A stretch of 64,000 nucleotides of DNA from Oceanobacillus polygoni (GCF_008304605.1 NZ_PIJY01000030.1:259457-323456), one strand, 5' to 3'. Counted from the stretch's first letter, positions 52,074 to 61,969 are shown. Made by a program: numbers and translations. The notes: generated from the letters alone by a model not told the origin.

Positions 52074-55000
52074 GTGAAAGGTATTGTAAATTTTGTCCTG
52101 AAAAATAAACTGGCAGTATGGTTATTGACTATCATTATTACTGCTTCAGGTATTTACTCAGGGACACGTATGAAAACGGAGATGATTCCGGATATTAATA
52201 TTCCTTATCTCATGGTAATGGATGTGTATCCAGGTGCAACTCCAGAACAGGTTATGGAGGACGTTTCCATACCAATTGAAAAAGCAATTAACGGACTTGA
52301 GGACATTAAGGCCGTTTATTCCAATTCATCATCTAATATCGCAAATATCCAAGTTGAATATGATTATGGAATTGATATGGATGAGAAAAAACGTGAGCTG
52401 CAATCAGCACTAGAGAATGTTACATTACCAGATGATGCACAGGAACCAATCATCACATCGATTAGCATGAACATGATGCCAGTCGTAGCATTAAGTGTTA
52501 GTAGTTCAACAGAAGATATTGTGGAGTTAACATCAACTGTTAACGACATCTTACTACCAAAAATCGAAAAGCTCGATGGAGTTGCATCTGCGACCATCAC
52601 AGGGCAACACATTGAGGAAGTAGAGCTATCATATGATCAGGAATTGATGGCAGAGCTTGATATCACAGAAGATACGGTTAAAGAAATGATTCAAGCAAGT
52701 GATATGGCCGTCTCTTTAGGGCTTTATGAATTTGAAGAAGGTGAACAGGCCGTAGCGGTAGATGGAAAGTTCATGACAGAAGACGAACTTAGCGGAATGC
52801 TCATACCTGTTACACCAACAGAATCAAACCCTGCTCCATTTGTGGAACTCGGGGATATTGCAACAATCGAAACTGTAGGTAAAGTACAATCTGTTTCCCG
52901 TACAAACGGCGAAGATGCGATCGCAATTCAAATCGTCAAAGGACAACAGGATAATACAGTCGACGTTGTAAATGAAGTGAAGGACTTAGTTGAAGAAGAA
53001 GTAGCCTCTATTGATGGATTAATCATTGATGTATCCCTCGACCAAGGTCAGCCAATTCAAGATTCCGTCAATACGATGATTGAAAAAGCATTGTTCGGTG
53101 GATTAATCGCTGTCTTGATTATCTTACTTTTCTTACGTGATTTTAAATCAACAATTATTTCTATTATCTCGATTCCAGTTTCCGTCTTTATGGCATTACT
53201 CCTGCTAAACTGGATGGATATCACACTCAATATTATGACGCTCGGTGCAATTACCGTGGCAATTGGCCGGGTAATTGATGACTCCATCGTTGTAGTAGAA
53301 AACATTTATCGTCGAATCCATTTGAAAGAAGAAAAACTTTCCGGAAGAGCACTCGTACGCGCGGCAACGATAGAAATGTTTAAACCAATTCTATCCTCAA
53401 CCATCGTAACAGTTGCTGTATTCGCACCACTTATTTTTGTTGGTGGCATGGTTGGCGAATTATTTATGCCATTTGCATTAACGATGACATTCGCACTCCT
53501 TGCTTCCCTAATCGTTGCGATTACAATCGTACCTGCGCTTTCGCATTTCTTATTTAAGAAAAAATTATATGGCGAGAAAGCTGAAAGCCAGCATAAAGAA
53601 CAAGGAAAGCTTGCAAAAGGATATAGAAAAGTTCTTGATTGGACGCTAAATCATAAAATAATTACATCAATTGTATCCATTCTATTGTTAGTTGGTAGCT
53701 TGATGCTAACACCTTTAATTGGCTTCAGCTTCTTAGGCAGTGAAGAAGAGAAAGTGATGTACCTAACATATACTCCTGAAGCTGGCGAATTAATGGATGA
53801 AACATTAGAAAACATCGCAGCGGTTGAAGACGAATTATTAACACATGAAGACATTGATATTGTTCAACTTTCTGTAAATGATTCAGAAACTGCAGATCCA
53901 AATGCAGCTATGATGGGTGGCGGAGCTGGCGGTGCATTAATGTACTTGATCTTCGACCCAGACATGGAAGATTTTCCACAGGCACGTGACGAAATCTTAG
54001 AATATGTCACAAACATTGATCAATCAGGTGAGTGGAAGAGCCAAGACTTCTCTTCTATGGGAATGACAACGAATGAAGTAAGCTATACTTTCTATAGTGA
54101 GGATTTAGATAATCTAAACGAAGCTGTTCACATGGTCGAAGAAGAAGTAGGTAAAATCGATGGAATTGATGATGTTTCTTCAAGTGCAGAGGATGCATAT
54201 GTTGAACATGTATTAAAAGTAGATCAGCAAGACCTACTGCAATACGGTTTAACGACTGGTCAAATCGTTATGATGCTAAATACATCGTCAACAAAAGATG
54301 TTATCACAACAGTTGAAAAAGATGGTGAAACACTTGATGTTATCGTACAACAAGAGCAGACTTTCGATCCGCAGTCAATGGAGGAAATGCTGGATATTCC
54401 AGTACCATTACAAATGGAGCCTGGAACAACGATCCAACTTTCCGAGCTTGTAACGGTTGAAGAAGGAACAACGATGAATACACTATCACGCAGTAACAAT
54501 GAGTACTACGCTACTGTTACCGGAACGATTACAGAAGATGATATTTCAAAAGCAACAGCTGACGTCGATGCAGCAATTGAAGAGCTTGACTTACCAAAAG
54601 GCGTAACAATGGGTGTCGCTGGTGTTGCAGCAGATATGGAAGAAACATTTACCCAACTGGGTATTGCAATGCTTGCTGCAATCGCGATCGTTTACTTTAT
54701 TTTAGTTGTCACGTTTGGTGAAGGACTTGCACCATTTGCAATTCTCTTCTCCCTTCCGTTCGCGATCATCGGTTCATTTGTCGGATTACTTATTGCTGGA
54801 GAAACCATTTCGGTTTCCGTTATGATGGGTCTCCTCATGTTAATCGGTATTGTTGTAACAAATGCAATCGTCCTTGTCGATCGAATCATCCACATGGAGC
54901 GAGATGGAATGGGATTACGAGAAGCTATTCTCGAAGCTGGAGCAACACGTCTTCGCCCAATCTTAATGACAGCTCTTGCAACAATGGGCGCATTACTTCC

Positions 55001-55169
55001 ATTAGCATTTGGTAATGGCGGTGGCGGTTTAATCTCGAAGGGTCTTGGTATTACAGTAATCGGAGGTCTAGCAAGCTCAACATTATTAACATTGCTTGTT
55101 GTACCGCTTGTTTATGAATTACTATCTAAGCTATTTAAGAAAAACCGTAAAGAAATCGAAGAAAACTAA
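52074..55169 (+). CDS. swrC: RND-family efflux pump SwrC/YerP
   Basis: A 1031-residue AcrB-fold proton-driven pump with 12 helices and two large external loops. FVLKNKLAVWLLTIIITASG opens it; DVYPGATPEQVMEDVSIPIEKAI and ITGQHIEEVELSYDQE are porter-domain marks. TLGAITVAIGRVIDDSIVVVENIYR carries the RND signature Asp-Asp of helix 4, and GIVVTNAIVLVDRI is in helix 10-11. B. subtilis SwrC confers surfactin tolerance; the substrate here is inferred to be amphipathic. A membrane-fusion protein gene is absent, as is usual for Gram-positive RND pumps of this type. It starts with GTG 52074 after GGGCAGGTGTAAAG. Confidence 0.9.
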   Translation: MKGIVNFVLKNKLAVWLLTIIITASGIYSGTRMKTEMIPDINIPYLMVMDVYPGATPEQVMEDVSIPIEKAINGLEDIKAVYSNSSSNIANIQVEYDYGIDMDEKKRELQSALENVTLPDDAQEPIITSISMNMMPVVALSVSSSTEDIVELTSTVNDILLPKIEKLDGVASATITGQHIEEVELSYDQELMAELDITEDTVKEMIQASDMAVSLGLYEFEEGEQAVAVDGKFMTEDELSGMLIPVTPTESNPAPFVELGDIATIETVGKVQSVSRTNGEDAIAIQIVKGQQDNTVDVVNEVKDLVEEEVASIDGLIIDVSLDQGQPIQDSVNTMIEKALFGGLIAVLIILLFLRDFKSTIISIISIPVSVFMALLLLNWMDITLNIMTLGAITVAIGRVIDDSIVVVENIYRRIHLKEEKLSGRALVRAATIEMFKPILSSTIVTVAVFAPLIFVGGMVGELFMPFALTMTFALLASLIVAITIVPALSHFLFKKKLYGEKAESQHKEQGKLAKGYRKVLDWTLNHKIITSIVSILLLVGSLMLTPLIGFSFLGSEEEKVMYLTYTPEAGELMDETLENIAAVEDELLTHEDIDIVQLSVNDSETADPNAAMMGGGAGGALMYLIFDPDMEDFPQARDEILEYVTNIDQSGEWKSQDFSSMGMTTNEVSYTFYSEDLDNLNEAVHMVEEEVGKIDGIDDVSSSAEDAYVEHVLKVDQQDLLQYGLTTGQIVMMLNTSSTKDVITTVEKDGETLDVIVQQEQTFDPQSMEEMLDIPVPLQMEPGTTIQLSELVTVEEGTTMNTLSRSNNEYYATVTGTITEDDISKATADVDAAIEELDLPKGVTMGVAGVAADMEETFTQLGIAMLAAIAIVYFILVVTFGEGLAPFAILFSLPFAIIGSFVGLLIAGETISVSVMMGLLMLIGIVVTNAIVLVDRIIHMERDGMGLREAILEAGATRLRPILMTALATMGALLPLAFGNGGGGLISKGLGITVIGGLASSTLLTLLVVPLVYELLSKLFKKNRKEIEEN

Positions 55170-55173
55170 GTTA

Positions 55174-55214
55174 ACAAAACCCTACAGGAATTTTGTCCTG
55201 TAGGGTTTTGTTAT
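55174..55214. terminator. Bidirectional terminator between swrC and ykvI
   Basis: AAAACCCTACAGGA pairs with TCCTGTAGGGTTTT around ATTTTG, then TGTTATTTTG. Confidence 0.9.
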
Positions 55215-55285
55215 TTTGCGATTGCACAAATGCTCATATTTTACAATTTACAACAACTTCTTGAATTTATACACGTAATACTGTG

Positions 55286-56383
55286 TTATCCTAACTCCCT
55301 CTGTTGCTCCTGTTTCATTTTTAGATGGCTTTCTTCATCAATTTTTTTCATTTTAAATGGCGCAATGATTAGTACTGCAATAAGCACAAGGCCGAGATAG
55401 CCGATTAGCGGATAAAAATAACTAACTAAGTCTGTAAATCCTGCAAAGCTTGCAATATATGCAACAATCATCGTTCCTATTAGGAATGGCTTATAACGTT
55501 TTGTTCCAACCTCTGCAAATCGTACTACAAATGAGAAGAACATGCTTACCGCTGTATTATAAATCATTCCAAATATGACAATTGACATCATTACACCAAG
55601 TAATGGTGATAAACCATTTACGATACCAAGCATTGGCATATCTAAGCTACCAACCTCTTCTATCTTAGCGAAAATAGCAAAGTGGCTAAGTAAAATTAAA
55701 ACTCCTAGACCAAGCCCACCAACTAGTCCACCAATCGCAGCTGTTTTTCTATTTGCTTCAGCACCACCCATAACAATTGCCATTGATGCTCCCACTGCCG
55801 TATTAAAGGAAACATAATTAATTCCCGAGATAAACCAGTTCGGTAATGAAGTTGGCTGTTCCCTCGCAAGACTATCGAGAGCTGCAAACGAGCCATCTAA
55901 TGTTAGAAAACTATAAACTGAAATGATTAAGACAAACAGTACTAGAAAAGGTGTAATACTCCCGATAATGGAAACAATCCGATCAACTTTTAACATGCCT
56001 GTTAAGATTACAAGCAACAACATCAAGGTTGTTCCAAAAACATACGGCATGCCAAATTGCTGGTTCAAGTTCGATCCCGCTCCCGCTATCATCACTACCC
56101 CTACCCCAAACAAAGTAAAAATAAGAATATAGTCAATTACTTTTCCAAGATATCGTCCACTTATTTCATAAATAACCTCTTTATGAGATGTTGTTTGCTT
56201 CCGGCTGCCCAACCAAACAAGCACCATCCCGACATAAGCAAATAAAGCGCTTGCAATAATTGCACCAACAATACCCATTACCCCAAAGCTTGTAAAGTAC
56301 TGTAGCACTTCTTGTCCAGATGCAAATCCTGCTCCAACAATCACACCGATAAAAGCGCTTCCAATTTTTAACGTATTTTTCAT
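55286..56383 (-). CDS. ykvI: YkvI-like APC-superfamily membrane transporter
   Basis: A 365-residue membrane protein with ten helices. KIGSAFIGVIVGAGFASGQEVLQYF at the start contains the glycine-rich unwound helix 1 of the LeuT/APC fold. YVSFNTAVGASMAIVMGGAEANR contains a family-typical NTAVGAS segment. It resembles B. subtilis YkvI/YbfB-type predicted amino-acid or small-molecule transporters; the substrate is unknown. It is adjacent and divergent to adeR, so a link to alanine is possible but unproven. ATG 56383 lies behind AAAGGGGGAGACACG. Confidence 0.75.
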   Translation of the reverse strand: MKNTLKIGSAFIGVIVGAGFASGQEVLQYFTSFGVMGIVGAIIASALFAYVGMVLVWLGSRKQTTSHKEVIYEISGRYLGKVIDYILIFTLFGVGVVMIAGAGSNLNQQFGMPYVFGTTLMLLLVILTGMLKVDRIVSIIGSITPFLVLFVLIISVYSFLTLDGSFAALDSLAREQPTSLPNWFISGINYVSFNTAVGASMAIVMGGAEANRKTAAIGGLVGGLGLGVLILLSHFAIFAKIEEVGSLDMPMLGIVNGLSPLLGVMMSIVIFGMIYNTAVSMFFSFVVRFAEVGTKRYKPFLIGTMIVAYIASFAGFTDLVSYFYPLIGYLGLVLIAVLIIAPFKMKKIDEESHLKMKQEQQRELG

Positions 56384-56440
56384 CGTGTCTCCCCCTTTGG
56401 TTGTCCCTCATAAATTATAACAGCTAATAGATGAAATCTA

Positions 56441-56491
56441 TTTGTGTATATACTAAAATGTAAAGTAGCTAGTTCGTGTATCTACTCAAAT
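56441..56491 (+). promoter_or_regulatory. Paired direct repeats upstream of adeR (candidate AdeR sites)
   Basis: TTTGTGTATATACTAAAAT (56441) and TTCGTGTATCTACTCAAAT (56473) are direct repeats 32 bases apart, three helical turns. A similar site lies in front of ald at 57821-57838. Autoregulation by AdeR is the natural reading but is inferred. Confidence 0.55.
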
Positions 56492-56563
56492 CTTGTTTAT
56501 TTTCCCAGTATTTTTTTCCATAAAAACCAAGACAATCCAAATTTAAAATGAGGAAGGTATTTC

Positions 56564-57820
56564 ATGCGCAATAAACCTAACCACCTAGAGTTTTTAAAAA
56601 ACAGATTGAATGAAGTATTCCAATCACCGGATCAATTAGCTGATTGGATCGGTGATATTTTTGAGTGTCCTATTACAATAGAAGATTCTAACCACCACGT
56701 TGTATCCTACAGTAAACACAAAGAAAATATTGATGAAGCGCGTATAGGAACGATTATGAATCGCAAAGTTCCAGATAAAGTTATTAATGGTCTCTGGAAA
56801 AAAGGGGTTATGCCTAAACTTATCGATCGTGATGAACCTGTCGTTATTCCACAAATTGAAGAAATTGGACTTGGAAATCGTGTAGCCATTTCGATTCGCG
56901 AAAAAAATGAAATTCTAGGTTTTATATGGGCACATACTGGCGATAAAAAACTGAGTGAGGATGAACTCGAGCTACTTCAAGAAGTCGCTAAACAAGTTCG
57001 CAAATTCTTCTTGAAGCACCCGAAACGGAATCGTAAATCGGAAGAAAGTTATAACGACTTTTTCTGGCAACTGCTCACTGGAGACATTAAAGACACAGAT
57101 AAATTAACCAAACAGGCTAAACAGCTTAATATTCAACTTGAAGGCGACCTTGCTATCGTTGTTATACGGTTTGCAGACGAAATAACCGAGCAAATAGAAA
57201 AGCATGCGTACTATTTAGCAGAAACACAACTACAGGTGAAATCACTTCTTCGTCTATTTGATGGTAAGGAATTCATTATGCTTATTCGTCATCATAAAAA
57301 GGATGATCCAGCATATTTATTAGCTGAATTTATCAAGCAAATTATAGAAAAAATCAGTAACCAGCTTGCACTAAAAAACGTAAGTGGATCAGCCGGCTCT
57401 TTCTATGATTCAGCAAAGCAAATAAATGAAAGCTATAAACAAGCATTAAACGTATTAAATCTAAAAGAAAAATACCCTGAGAATCTAGAAGACACCTTTT
57501 TATTTGAGGACCTCGGAGTTTACCAATTTATAGAGGAACTTTTTGAGATTCGAAAAGCAAGTCATAGGCAGAATAAGTACATTGAAAGATTACGATTGTA
57601 CGATAAGAAACACCAAACTTCCCTCACGGACTCTTTACAAGCTTACTTAAATTGTGATTGTAACGTTTATCAAACCGCAAAGGAGCTATTTATTCACCCA
57701 AATACAATGAACTATCGACTAAAAAGAATTCGAGAAGTCTCTATGCTGGACTTAAAAGATCCAAATCAGAAAACTGCCGTTTATTTGGATTTTATCATGG
57801 AAAGCATGCATAAAGGGTGA
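56564..57820 (+). CDS. adeR: PucR-family activator AdeR of alanine dehydrogenase
   Basis: A 418-residue regulator. The N-terminal GAF-like half (PITIEDSNHHVVSYSKHKEN; NRVAISIREKNEILGFIWAH) precedes the CdaR GGDEF-like middle and a C-terminal PucR helix-turn-helix (NCDCNVYQTAKELFIHPNTM, then NYRLKRIREV). B. subtilis AdeR activates ald in response to L-alanine and has this architecture; here ald lies 112 bases downstream. Similar repeat sites precede both genes. ATG (56564) follows AATGAGGAAGGTATTTC. Confidence 0.88.
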   Translation: MRNKPNHLEFLKNRLNEVFQSPDQLADWIGDIFECPITIEDSNHHVVSYSKHKENIDEARIGTIMNRKVPDKVINGLWKKGVMPKLIDRDEPVVIPQIEEIGLGNRVAISIREKNEILGFIWAHTGDKKLSEDELELLQEVAKQVRKFFLKHPKRNRKSEESYNDFFWQLLTGDIKDTDKLTKQAKQLNIQLEGDLAIVVIRFADEITEQIEKHAYYLAETQLQVKSLLRLFDGKEFIMLIRHHKKDDPAYLLAEFIKQIIEKISNQLALKNVSGSAGSFYDSAKQINESYKQALNVLNLKEKYPENLEDTFLFEDLGVYQFIEELFEIRKASHRQNKYIERLRLYDKKHQTSLTDSLQAYLNCDCNVYQTAKELFIHPNTMNYRLKRIREVSMLDLKDPNQKTAVYLDFIMESMHKG

Positions 57821-57838
57821 TTTGTGCAAATACACAAA
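57821..57838 (+). promoter_or_regulatory. Inverted repeat TTTGTG-N6-CACAAA in front of ald
   Basis: TTTGTGCAAATACACAAA begins right after the adeR stop. It shares TTTGTG-N4-TAC with the two repeats upstream of adeR, making it a candidate AdeR site. Confidence 0.55.
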
Positions 57839-57882
57839 GCCCCCTTCTCCTTTTCATTTTTTTAAATGAAGAAAAAACACAA

Positions 57883-57896
57883 AGAAAGCGTTACCA
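57883..57896 (+). promoter_or_regulatory. Possible CcpA cre site before ald
   Basis: AGAAAGCGTTACCA matches the cre consensus TGWAARCGYTWNCW at 13 of 14 positions, 36 bases before the ald start. Carbon control is inferred. Confidence 0.45.
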
Positions 57897-57932
57897 TGGG
57901 AATTGTAAATAGATTATGAGGAGATGGTAAAC

Positions 57933-59063
57933 ATGATTATAGGGGTACTCAAAGAAATTAAAAATAACGAAAACCGCGTTGCGATGACGCCTGCAGGGGT
58001 AGTAAATTTAGTAAAAGCAGGGCAAACGGTCATTATTGAAAAGGACGCAGGATTAGGGAGCAGCTTTACAAATGAAGAGTATATCGAGGCTGGTGCTGAG
58101 ATCATTGAAAGCGCTTCAGATGTTTGGGCGAAATCCGACATGATTATGAAAGTAAAAGAACCACTCCCATCTGAATATAAATATTTCCGTGAAGGATTAA
58201 TTTTATTTACCTACCTTCACTTAGCTGCAGAGCCAGATTTGGCACAAGCGTTAGTCGAGAATAAAGTAACAGCGATCGCTTATGAAACGATTACGGTTAA
58301 CCGTACACTGCCTTTGCTTACTCCAATGAGTGAGGTTGCTGGTCGTATGGCAACTCAAATCGGAGCACAATATCTTGAGAAATCAAAAGGTGGTAAAGGA
58401 GTTCTTCTCAGTGGAATTCCAGGTGTTAATCGCGGTAAAGTTACCATCATTGGTGGTGGAGCTGTAGGTACAAACGCCGCTCGTATTGCGCTCGGTCTTG
58501 GAGCTGAAGTTACCATTATAGACTTGAACCCAACACGTTTACGTGAATTGGATGATATCTTTGGTTCAAGCATTCAAACGTTAATGTCTAACCCTTACAA
58601 TATTGCAGAAGCTGTGAAAACTTCTGATTTAGTAATTGGTTCCGTTTTAATCCCAGGTGCAAAGGCGCCAAAGCTTGTTAGTGAAGAAATGGTTAAATCT
58701 ATGCAGCCGGGATCAGTGATTGTCGATGTTGCGATTGACCAAGGTGGAAACTTTGAAACTGTTGACCATCCTACAACTCATGATGATCCAATCTATGTAA
58801 AACATGATGTGCTACATTATGCAGTTGCGAACATCCCTGGTGCTGTACCACGCACAGCGACAGTCGGCTTAACCAATGTAACTGTACCATATGCAGCACA
58901 AATAGGTGCAAAAGGAGTTGCAAAAGCCATTCAAGATAACCCAGCAATTGGCACTGGTGTAAATGTCATGAATGGAAAAGTTACCTACGAAGCTGTCGCA
59001 CGCGACCTTGGGTATGATTATGTTTCCTTAGAAGATGTAATAAACGAACCAGCAACAATATAA
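57933..59063 (+). CDS. ald: Alanine dehydrogenase Ald
   Basis: NAD-dependent oxidative deamination of L-alanine to pyruvate and ammonia; used in alanine catabolism and sporulation. It has 376 residues. [20 protein letters not shown] holds the pyruvate-binding Arg, MIMKVKEPL the active Lys, and [13 protein letters not shown] the catalytic His. [20 protein letters not shown] is the Rossmann motif, and [13 protein letters not shown] holds the catalytic Asp. ATG 57933 is chosen over 57924 because GAGGAGATGGTAAAC lies just upstream. It is activated by AdeR in relatives. A terminator follows, then alr. Confidence 0.96.
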   Translation: MIIGVLKEIKNNENRVAMTPAGVVNLVKAGQTVIIEKDAGLGSSFTNEEYIEAGAEIIESASDVWAKSDMIMKVKEPLPSEYKYFREGLILFTYLHLAAEPDLAQALVENKVTAIAYETITVNRTLPLLTPMSEVAGRMATQIGAQYLEKSKGGKGVLLSGIPGVNRGKVTIIGGGAVGTNAARIALGLGAEVTIIDLNPTRLRELDDIFGSSIQTLMSNPYNIAEAVKTSDLVIGSVLIPGAKAPKLVSEEMVKSMQPGSVIVDVAIDQGGNFETVDHPTTHDDPIYVKHDVLHYAVANIPGAVPRTATVGLTNVTVPYAAQIGAKGVAKAIQDNPAIGTGVNVMNGKVTYEAVARDLGYDYVSLEDVINEPATI

Positions 59064-59069
59064 CGTTAG

Positions 59070-59108
59070 CAAAATACCCTTCTCTTATACTTAGAAGGGT
59101 ATTTTTTC
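59070..59108 (+). terminator. Terminator between ald and alr
   Basis: AAAATACCCTTCT pairs with AGAAGGGTATTTT, then TT. It ends only about 15 bases before alr, so alr must depend on read-through or on ald transcripts escaping here. Confidence 0.85.
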
Positions 59109-59121
59109 ACCTGGAGGGATA

Positions 59122-60327
59122 ATGATGACAATCAGAAGTTATCGTGACACGTGGGTAGAAATATCACTTGATGCGATTCATAATAATGTACGTGTATTTA
59201 AAAACTATATCGGAACAAATAGCAAGCTAATGGCTGTTGTAAAAGCAGATGGCTATGGTCATGGAGCGGTCGAAGTTGCAAAAGAAGCACTCGCGTCTGG
59301 AGCGGACTATTTAGCAGTTGCTATCCTTGATGAAGCGATCCAACTTAGGGAGGCCGGGATTCATTCACCACTATTGGTACTTGGCTATACGCCTTTGCGT
59401 GCTATCCCAACCGCAATTAATTTTGATATTACCTTGACTGTTTTTACAGAGGAAATTGCACGTAAAATCAAAGAAGTTGCAGAAGAAAAGCAAAAACAAG
59501 CCCGCGTTCATATAAAAATAGACAGTGGAATGAATCGAGTTGGCATTCGTACTAAGGAAGATGCGCTTGACCTTGCCGCATCACTAGCATCTGATTTCGT
59601 CACCTTAGAAGGTATATTCACCCATTTCGCAGATGCTGATAATCTAGATGCAACCTATACTGAGAGTCAATTCCAATCATTTATGAATATAATTACCGCA
59701 CTGGAGGAAAACCAAATATTCATTCCGATTAAGCATTGCTGTAACAGCGCAGCAACAATCGCTCACCCATCTATGCATCTAGACATGGTTCGAGTTGGTG
59801 TCAGCATGTATGGTCTATATCCGAGCGAACATTTAAAAGAAAAGATCACATTAAAACAAGCAATGAGTCTGAAAACAAAAGCCGTATACATCAAGACAAT
59901 TGATACTGAACAAGCAATTAGCTATGGCTGCACCTTTACAACAAATGAAACTTCAACTATTGCAACGATACCTTTAGGATATGCTGATGGTTTCTCACGT
60001 TCCCTATCAAATAGAGGACATGTCACCGTACATGGAAAGCAAGCTCCTATCGTCGGCCGTATATGCATGGACCAATCGATGATTGACGTGTCTGCTATCG
60101 GAACTGTACAGCCCGATGATGTTTTTACTATTTTTGGTGATCCGAACGACGGCTATATCTCCATGGGTGAAGTAGCTGAACAAATGAACACCATCCATTA
60201 CGAAACAGCTTGTTTGATCGGGAAACGAGTGCCGAGAATGTATGTAAAGGATGAGAAAAATTTGGACGCTGTTGCTAGCCATATTGAAACGTCCATTGAT
60301 TTGGAAATTTATGCAGTTAATCAATAG
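59122..60327 (+). CDS. alr: Alanine racemase
   Basis: PLP enzyme that interconverts L- and D-alanine. MAVVKADGYGHGAVEVA holds the PLP lysine (near residue 41), HIKIDSGMNRVGIR the substrate strand, and AISYGCTFTTNE the second active-site region with the catalytic Tyr. GRICMDQSMIDVS and CLIGKRVPRMY are C-terminal family motifs. Length 401 is slightly longer than the usual 380-390. Placement directly after ald suggests a catabolic role (D-alanine to L-alanine to pyruvate), and a second, biosynthetic alr would be expected elsewhere. ATG 59122 or 59125 (tandem ATGs) behind CTGGAGGGATA. Confidence 0.93.
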   Translation: MMTIRSYRDTWVEISLDAIHNNVRVFKNYIGTNSKLMAVVKADGYGHGAVEVAKEALASGADYLAVAILDEAIQLREAGIHSPLLVLGYTPLRAIPTAINFDITLTVFTEEIARKIKEVAEEKQKQARVHIKIDSGMNRVGIRTKEDALDLAASLASDFVTLEGIFTHFADADNLDATYTESQFQSFMNIITALEENQIFIPIKHCCNSAATIAHPSMHLDMVRVGVSMYGLYPSEHLKEKITLKQAMSLKTKAVYIKTIDTEQAISYGCTFTTNETSTIATIPLGYADGFSRSLSNRGHVTVHGKQAPIVGRICMDQSMIDVSAIGTVQPDDVFTIFGDPNDGYISMGEVAEQMNTIHYETACLIGKRVPRMYVKDEKNLDAVASHIETSIDLEIYAVNQ

Positions 60328-60362
60328 TTAGATATTGATTAACTAGAACTGAAATAATAAGA

Positions 60363-60404
60363 AAAAGGTTAGCTTCCATCTATTTAGCTGGAAGCTACCT
60401 TCTA
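60363..60404 (-). terminator. Terminator after the lyase gene
   Basis: On the minus strand AAGGTAGCTTCCA pairs with TGGAAGCTAACCTT around GCTAAATAGA, then TTTTTC. Confidence 0.8.
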
Positions 60405-60423
60405 ATCAAACTAACAATGAATA

Positions 60424-61824
60424 CTACTTCTTTCTTCTCTCAATCATATCTCTTACTACATCAGGGTTCGTTCCCCCAGTTATCCTTCTTCTTGCTACAA
60501 ACTGTTTTGGATCAATGATCGCTTGCCAATCTTCATTTTTAAGTTGAACATCGCTAAGCCATTCATTTACTTTCGCGAGTGGAACTTCATATAGTTCTTT
60601 TCCTGCTTCCTCTACCTTTTTGGCAATTACACTAGCTTTTTTATGCGCTAACCGAAATGAAATACGGTAATCTCTTGCCAATACATCTGCAAGTTCTGTA
60701 ATCGTTATCATATTTTCTCTCGCTTGTTGAGAAGCACGTCCCTTATTAAACTCCAACGTAAGCATAACAGCACGCATTAATCGCAACACTCGTGTAGCTT
60801 TTTGATAACCTGCATATAGATGTGGTTGCAGATCGTCTTCCGTATCATTTATATCTCCAAAAGGGGTGTTATGAATCATATGAACTACAGCCAGCCCTTC
60901 CGCAGCCGCACTGCTTGCAATTGCACGAGAATGCTCAATGGAAACGGGATTTCTTTTTTGTGGCATAATACTGCTAATTTGAACGTACGCATTAGAAACC
61001 TTTATTAAACCTACCTCTTTTGAAGCCATACGTAACATTTCCTGAAGCCATCTTCCCATGTTAGTCATCAAACTTACTAGCGCCTGCGCTGCTTCAATTA
61101 GATAATCTCCTGTTCCAATTGCATCATATGAATTCTCTATCAATCCATCAAATTCAAGCAATTCCACCATTCGCTCTCTGTTTATAGGAAATCCGGTAGT
61201 AGTGATTGCTGCCGCCCCCATCGGAGATTGATTCACTGTCACAAAAGCTTGTTTCAATCTTTGAATATCTCGACTTAAATTATCATAAATAGCTACAAGG
61301 TAATGGCCAAATGTTGTTGGTTGAGCAGGTTGCGTATGCGTGTGAGCTGGCATAGTAGATTCAACATGTTTTTCTGCCTGGTAAAGAATTGCTCTATTTA
61401 ATTGTTCTGCTTCTTTAATCGCTTGTTCAATATAATCTCTAATAACAATGCGATACATCGCTTCTCCCATATCATTTCTACTTTTTGCAATATGCATTTT
61501 TCCTGCCAGATCAGCACCAATAAGATTTCCAATCCGAGATTCTACGAGAAAAAAAAGATCCTCATGTTGAGAAGAATACATCAATTCAGCTCGATCAAGA
61601 CATTCTACCTGCTTCACACCTTCTAATATTTCAGTACACTCATCACCTGTTAAAATCCCCTGCTCCATCAACATAATAGTATGTGCTTTATGGATTTTAA
61701 ACATTGCTTCATATAAATACTTTTTTTGATCATCAAATATCGGCTTTAACAGTTCATCAATATAGGTCTTACCAGGAAATTCAACTCCTTCAGCCTCTTC
61801 AAACTGCTCCTTGATTCTATTCAT
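60424..61824 (-). CDS. Argininosuccinate lyase-like enzyme (fumarase/aspartase superfamily), substrate unknown
   Basis: A 466-residue all-helical lyase of the superfamily that eliminates fumarate from N- or O-succinyl compounds. HIAKSRNDMGEAMYRIV, the catalytic-His region MPAHTHTQPAQPTTFGHYL and the signature SSIMPQKRNPVSIEHSR are intact. It departs from true ArgH: the usual N-terminal LWGGRF start is missing, and the signature continues NPVSIEH in place of the NPD of ArgH. Its neighbours are a divergent ROK repressor and a sugar-type binding protein, not arginine genes. A catabolic lyase for an imported succinyl- or aspartyl-adduct is a reasonable guess (EDDS lyase is a precedent in this subfamily). 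ATG 61824 has TGAGGTGTAGGAA upstream. Confidence 0.75.
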   Translation of the reverse strand: MNRIKEQFEEAEGVEFPGKTYIDELLKPIFDDQKKYLYEAMFKIHKAHTIMLMEQGILTGDECTEILEGVKQVECLDRAELMYSSQHEDLFFLVESRIGNLIGADLAGKMHIAKSRNDMGEAMYRIVIRDYIEQAIKEAEQLNRAILYQAEKHVESTMPAHTHTQPAQPTTFGHYLVAIYDNLSRDIQRLKQAFVTVNQSPMGAAAITTTGFPINRERMVELLEFDGLIENSYDAIGTGDYLIEAAQALVSLMTNMGRWLQEMLRMASKEVGLIKVSNAYVQISSIMPQKRNPVSIEHSRAIASSAAAEGLAVVHMIHNTPFGDINDTEDDLQPHLYAGYQKATRVLRLMRAVMLTLEFNKGRASQQARENMITITELADVLARDYRISFRLAHKKASVIAKKVEEAGKELYEVPLAKVNEWLSDVQLKNEDWQAIIDPKQFVARRRITGGTNPDVVRDMIERRKK

Positions 61825-61863
61825 TTCCTACACCTCAATATTGTGTAATATATTTCTTTACAG

Positions 61864-61882
61864 TTAGTTAACCTTACTTACC
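61864..61882. promoter_or_regulatory. Operator-like repeat, lyase side
   Basis: TTAGTTAACCTTACTTACC resembles TAAGTTAACTTTACTAACC at 62020-62038 (15 of 19 equal, shared GTTAACYTTACT). One copy lies near each divergent gene, as expected for binding sites of the ROK repressor. Confidence 0.5.
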
Positions 61883-61936
61883 AATCATTGTAGCGGATTG
61901 CATTCTCCTTTGTAAAGCATTAATTTTTAAAATAAT

Positions 61937-61968
61937 AACTAAACTTAAAATTAACTTTATTTTTAGTT
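61937..61968. promoter_or_regulatory. Inverted repeat AACTAAA...TTTAGTT in the divergent spacer
   Basis: Perfect 7-bp arms, 18 bases apart. Its AACTAAA/TTTAGTT character recalls xylR-type ROK operators. It is an alternative candidate site for the ROK repressor. Confidence 0.4.
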
Positions 61969-61969
61969 T

